From contig MNCI01010839.1 in assembly GCA_015680685.1 (NCBI GenBank), forward strand, positions 196,894-260,893: a stretch of 64,000 nucleotides of DNA. Reading direction: 5' to 3'. Position 1 is the stretch's first letter. The number at the start of each line of letters is the position of its first letter. The position numbers and the translations under genes were made by a program. The stretch comes from Gnetum montanum (taxonomy: Eukaryota; Streptophyta; Gnetopsida; Gnetales; Gnetaceae). Below the pieces are notes generated by a model. The model had not been told where the DNA came from. It did no database searches and saw nothing but the letters and a program-made list of their open reading frames with translations. Of the stretch, positions 59,274-64,000 are shown one piece after another.

Positions 59274-59800
59274 TTAGAAGGGCAACTCAGCCCATGCTCT
59301 TTCACTTTGGTAACCAACTTGCTGAGCTAATTCTCCCATTGGATGGTTAATATGTGCATGATTAGGTGCTTCATTCTCAGAGGTTACAACCTCTAACCCC
59401 TGCTCCATGTCTATGTTATTGATCGCTTGTGTTGCTACTTCGTCACCATGGATCATCACCTCCCTGCCTGCATATGGTAGGTGGATTTCCTGGTGTATAG
59501 GTGAGGAGACAGCCCTAAGTTGTCCTAACCATGATCTCCCCAAGATCAGGTTAAACCTAAGCATTTCCTCAACCACGATGAACATTGTGTTTATGGAGAA
59601 CTAGTCCCCTGCTACGAAGTCTATGTGAACTATACCCTTCATGAGGAAACATGCTCCATTGAACGACCTTAGACACGACATCGCTGTGGGTTTGATCTGG
59701 TCGACCAAGCCCAACTTGTCCATAATAGAAAATGGGATGATGTTCATGGAAGCCTCGTCATCAACATGTACCCTTCAGATCTAGTGTTGGTCGACCCAAA
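59274..59800 (-). pseudogene. Protease of B3
   Basis: On the minus strand VDDEASMNIIPFSIMDKLGL holds the active-site position, read Asp-Asp-Glu-Ala where B1 has Asp-Asp-Gly-Ala. Then LRSFNGACFLMKG and RFNLILGRSWLGQLRAVSS are conserved. The stretch 59585-59274 is open. One stop lies before it. The Gly to Glu change makes activity unlikely. Confidence 0.75.
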
Positions 59801-59828
59801 TTGTGATAAAAAGTGGTGTTGTTATCAC

Positions 59829-62800
59829 CTAACCCCTTTTTGGATCTTCCCTAATGGCATCATTGCTAAAAGTCAATTGGGATGGCTCAGGCTCTATGGG
59901 TGAAGAGGGAAGCATGACCGAGTGGATTATTTCCTCTTCCACTAACATGTCTTCATTGACCAGAATCACTGTCAACATGTGGATCAAAGCCTCGCGGTGG
60001 GGAACAGATGTCATGATCAGGTCGTACAGGCTCAGTGTAGCATTTTTCTATTTTAGAGCTTGCTTGACCTGAGTGAGGGCATCCAAAAGGTCTTGGGCAC
60101 CACCCCTGTTTGGCATTTTCCTCTTCTTCGACTCATTCCAGAAGATGAATTTTCCGAGGAGGGGTGACTTTGGGTTTAGGTTTAGACCCTTTTTGGCAGG
60201 GCAGCGTAGACTGTGCGGTTATCGCAATGTTCATCTTTGGTGATGAGGGTGCAGATGCATGGGGTGGAGATGTAGGCTTGGAAGTACCAGGGGTGGTACT
60301 TCCTCTCGACATCTTGCTTGCAAAGTGTACTTTCCATTTTTTAGGATGAGAAGGTTGTTTAGCTGCTTTATGCATGGCGGGGACTATTAAAGGAGCTAGC
60401 CCCCTAATGACAAAAAAAGCTAACAACATTAATGGGTGAAGTGGCATGGTTTTGCTAATAGGTGATGCAGAGATGGATGCCCGTGAAGGGACTCTCAGAA
60501 TGAATGGTTGTTGCGGGCTTTGATTAGCTGCTCATGGAACTGGTGCACTACACTGAGACACACGCACAACGAATGGTTGCTGAGGTGGCCTAGGATCACT
60601 GTCAATGTCCATGGCATTGATGATGTAATCAGCATTGTTGGCATTGAGGGGATCTATGTAGACATGCATAGATTGGTTTTCAAGATGTACTGGGTTGCTT
60701 TCATCCAATACCATTTTCCCCTGGTCAATCAATCTCTAGATGTCATCCTGCAATGCCAGACAATAATCCATTTTGTGACCACACTATTGGCGGTAGCCAC
60801 AAAACCTGTTCAGCCTGAAACCCTTATGAACTAGGGGCTCATTGGGCAGGGCCAAAGAGGGATTCCTAAGGATCTCATAGTAGTGTTGATGTCTCCTAGT
60901 TTCTTCTTCCAACATCTGCATGAATTGCATGTGCCCCACTTCCAATAGCTACTTTAGAATTTCTGAAAGTTTGAGAGGTAGTGGGTGTACCTTGAGCAAT
61001 CTTTATGCTCAAAGTTTAGCTTGTGTTATGTAGATGTCTCAGATGTAGGTATTGGATGTTGCAGCATGTTTCCCTACTTGGGCATGGGGTTAGCTGTGGG
61101 TACGACCAATTTCTTGTTTCTCTTGCTACCATTGTTACTAGGTCTGGGCTTGGCCTTGGTCACCAGAGTGGCCACTATGGTTGTTGGGGCCTTATCCTTA
61201 TCCTTCTTTGTGAAGGTATTTTTGTAAGCAATGTAGGCCGGGTCTTTGCTTACCTCAGCCGCATCCTGTATACTCTTAGTCTGAGCGAAGGCTTGACTAA
61301 GAGTGTGAGGGACGAGGTAGTACAGTTTAGACTCGATAAAGTCGTTCACTACATCCTTAAAGATGGCCAACAAGTGGGCCTCCACGATGGGCTCGTGGAT
61401 TTCATTAAGGTTCATGCTCCAAGGCTGGATGAACTTCTGGACTGGTTCTAGAGGCTCTTGCTTCACACTCATCAACTGGTCCAAAGTGGTTTCTGCCTTC
61501 AAGTTATACTTGAAGCACATCACGAACTAGGTTAGAAGCTCTTCCAAAGTTGAAATGGATGAATGTGGTAGTGTGCAATACCAATCTAAGGCTTTCCCAG
61601 CTAGGGACATGGAAAAGACACGAATAATCTTTTGCGGCCATTGTTGCAACAGAAGGAATTCAGATCTAAAGATAACTAGATGTACATTGAGATCCCCCTC
61701 CCCATCATATTTCGTGAAGTACGGGAGAGACATCCCTGGGGGTAACGTCAAAGCAGGGATTGTAGGGATTGCAGGGATTGCAGGGCTGACAGGGTCATCC
61801 TAGTAAAAGTCCATGACTTGTACCATGTTAGACCCAATAGCTTTCATGCATTTTATTTCCTTGGTGAGGGTCTGGATAAGCTAGAACACTTGATCCAAGC
61901 CCTACGACATTGTGGATGCCTGGGGAACTACCAAGGTAGCTCCCACCTGTGGAATGGCGAGGGTGATGGTTTGACCCATTGGTGATACTATTGGGATAGC
62001 CCCTACTAGCGGTGCTGCTTGCACTATCCACCACCTGGTAGGTGGTGCTGTTGGAGCAGCAACTACGATTTGGGCTACCGGATAGACTGCTTTTGTCATC
62101 GGAAGAACAGACCATAGCCCCATATTAGGTTGTACTTTTTATGGGGTTTGGTAGGTCTAAGGGTGAACATAATGAGACATCTACGATAGTTTTGGAATAG
62201 GCGAAGAAGTGAATGGGGTCCATCACGAGGATAGGCTTGGGCCCACTATAGTGGGTGGAATAGACGTGAACGTAGGAATCAACATGGAAGTTACGTACGA
62301 CTGCGAAGAGGTACAGTATGAACATGTGGCAGGGTAGCCATGATTGATGTATGATGTGCTATAGGAATGGGCTGCTGAACAGTTTGCGGAGGCATAGTTG
62401 CTACAAATGAAATAGGGGAGTAAGGGCGTTGATACGCCGGGAAGGTGACATGGCTATCCATTGCGGTTGTAGTTGTAGGCTATAGGAGCGTAGGCATGAT
62501 GACAAAGGGAGCAGTGATATAAAATGGTTTGGCCTAGAAGGACTGGGTAGGAGGGACAAGAACGGGGTTGGTTTGATCTCCCTCGTTGGATTGGGAATCA
62601 AGTTCCTCCTATCTCTCTTGGAAGGCATCATCCTAGTTGGATGCTATGTCCTGTTGCTCCCTAGGCCTATCTAGCTAGATTAGTTGGTCTAGAAGCCTTT
62701 GGTTTACCTGTGTCAAAGGTATGTAAATTCCAGGAGTGGGAACAAACTCCTTCCCATTGTAGTAAGCAAACTCGAAGCTACATTTATCTTCGAGTTCGTG

Positions 62801-63013
62801 TACATCCAAAGGCAAGTTTGCCTGAACCTTTGAACAGAGGAAGCTATAGCGCTCGTGTTGCTAGGCCAAGTCCTCAGGTCCTTGGTTTTGGATCCTAAGG
62901 AATCAACATGTTTATTGCATTAGGTTCAACATTTTTTCGGCACCAGTGATGCCTTGAACAATGATGGGAATCTCAACGTTGAAGTTGCTGGCAACGATAG
63001 TTGCGGAAGTCAT
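59829..63013 (-). pseudogene. Gag and gag-protease linker of B3
   Basis: Likely start ATG at 63013 (MTSATIVASNFNVEIPIIVQ). The core is at 61751-61074: LPYFTKYDGEGDLNVHLVIF, LAGKALDWYCTLPHS and LDQLMSVKQEPLEPVQKFI. The Cys/His motif is at about 60780-60730 (CGHKMDYCLALQDDIQRLI). A Ser/Pro/Lys-rich linker lies at 60447-60133 and HSVMLPSSPIEPEPSQLTF at about 59930. This is the least damaged Gag core of the three B copies: two long frames meet at 61523/61527. Confidence 0.8.
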
Positions 63014-63450
63014 TGTTACTAAGCTAGATAGTTTTGCAAATAGAAAAAAGTAAAGAAATCAAATGGCTAAATAGTTTTGTGAATGAGAAAAATGAAAAGT
63101 TGGAAAGCAATCAAAAAGAATGCTTTATGTCTTGCCGGGCTCCCGAGGAACCATCGAGGCAACTGGCCTATACCACAAGATGTGTAAACAACCGCAAAAG
63201 GGTGCCACGTTTATCCTAGTACGTGATAGGGTACAAAATGCATGCAAGACCACCATAAAAAAAAGGCAAGTCAACTAGCAACTGAAGGCTTTGTGTCTTG
63301 TAGGATTCCCAAGGAACCATCGAGGTAACCGATCTGCACCCCACGATGCATAAACAACCACATACGGGTGTCAAGTTTATGCTAATGCATATTAGGGTGC
63401 AGAAGGCTTACAAGACTACCATGATACACGGAAAAGGCACCCAAAAAGGG
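63014..63450 (-). other. Leader of B3 between PBS and gag
   Basis: No coding region. Two related segments, 63130-63240 and 63295-63420, each with ccgaggaaccatcgaggcaac- and tgcataaacaaccgca-like text, form a tandem duplication with a period of about 170 bp. It corresponds in place to the 90-bp repeats of B1. Confidence 0.6.
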
Positions 63451-63467
63451 CCTTCCTTCTACCACCA
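63451..63467 (-). other. Primer-binding site of B3
   Basis: On the minus strand TGGTGGTAGAAGGAAGG lies seven bases after the LTR end GCTACA. Confidence 0.65.
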
Positions 63468-63474
63468 TAAAAAT

Positions 63475-64000
63475 TGTAGCAACCAAAAATGTCAGTGGCT
63501 AGAAAAGAAACACCAAGGGATCATCAGTCATTGATAGTCTTGACCCCATTTCCCTGGGAGGGCTGTGCTAGATGGGATAAAAACAAGGTGCCCTAAATGG
63601 TCTGGTCGACCAGACAGGGACTTAGTCAGTGTCTATATAACCTTTTGCAATGTGTAATTTGAAAATGAAATTGACAGCATGAAGTAATGCTTGAACGTAA
63701 AAGAAAAAGGTAGAAAATAGAGTAAAATGCAAATGATAAGTAAGAGACAAAGTAAAATGCAATTAGGAAAGTGCACCACTTCAAAGCTATGACCTCGCTC
63801 TATCAGGATGCATACAATTGGTTGCACAGTGTTGGGAAGTGCAGAGATCCTGAGAGTAACCAAGATGTGTAGGGAAACAAGGCTGTGTGCTCGAATGTAG
63901 ACTCAGTCATCAACAATGTGAAGTTCTACCAAGGTGGTAGAGAAGAACAGAATGGAATGCCAACTGAAAGCGCTAACTATCTCCAATTCCAGATAGAAAG
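63475..64000 (-). repeat. 5' LTR of B3, cut by the window edge
   Basis: The R-U5 part matches 15604-16140 closely. It ends GCTACA at 63475 before the PBS. U3 lies off-window. Confidence 0.8.

Larger units (their letters stand above)
15604..64000 (-). mobile_element. Tat-like Ty3/gypsy element B3, interrupted by B2 and by an unresolved block
   Basis: The 3' LTR (15604-17208) and 5' LTR (63475 to beyond the window) belong to one subfamily. Between them, on the minus strand, lie gag, protease, minisatellite, antisense gene (plus strand), the start of pol, integrase and PPT in the right order once B2 (24224-53104) and the block about 18240-22671 are set aside. RT and both RNase H domains are missing. 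Candidate TSD at the left is aaagt (15599-15603); the right side is off-window. Confidence 0.7.

Overview
This window looks like a plant nuclear genome with very high repeat content. I recognise no intact host gene, rRNA, tRNA or CRISPR array. Almost everything is decayed Ty3/gypsy LTR retrotransposon, inserted one inside another. The element types and plant-style spliced introns indicate a land plant with a large, repeat-rich genome. A gymnosperm is my guess, but nothing in the sequence proves the clade.

Layout. The window opens with the end of an LTR (L1, 1-339), followed by a decayed chromovirus-like gag-pol (A, 340-3195, +). Next is a minus-strand pol remnant of a Tat-like element (D, 3195-5772). 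A Tat-like element B1 (+) starts at 5773 and is cut at 15603 by a second Tat-like element, B3 (-). B3 runs from its 3' LTR (15604-17208) past the right end of the window, with its 5' LTR at 63475 onward. Two things interrupt B3: an unresolved block plus LTR (about 18240-22671), and a third Tat-like element, B2 (+, 24224-53104, TSD ctaag). B2 is in turn interrupted by element C (-, 29682-41820, TSD gtaac/gtaat). The order of insertion is therefore probably D, then B1, then B3, then B2, then C, with C the youngest.

The three B elements share one unusual plan. Each starts with TGAAACACC and has gag and protease on the sense strand. Then come a 27-bp minisatellite, a multi-exon gene on the antisense strand (aORF), and more of the same minisatellite. 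Sense-strand reverse transcriptase, RNase H, a second archaeal-type RNase H and integrase follow, then more minisatellite and the 3' LTR. This full order is read from B2. B1 is cut inside the aORF, and B3 lacks RT and both RNase H domains. The aORF keeps matching GT-AG introns in all three copies. In B2 and B3 it begins with a domain that resembles FCP1/NIF-type HAD phosphatases. I consider this antisense gene, placed between protease and RT, the most interesting feature of the window.

Element C is a different family. Its two LTRs are both 3366 bp, and PBS, PPT and TSD are all recognisable. An archaeal-type RNase H with its acidic residues present lies between protease and RT, while the usual RNase H after RT has lost its core. 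It also has an extra small ORF after integrase and gene-like sequence inside its U3. Every pol in the window carries stops, deletions or lost catalytic residues, so no copy looks autonomous now.
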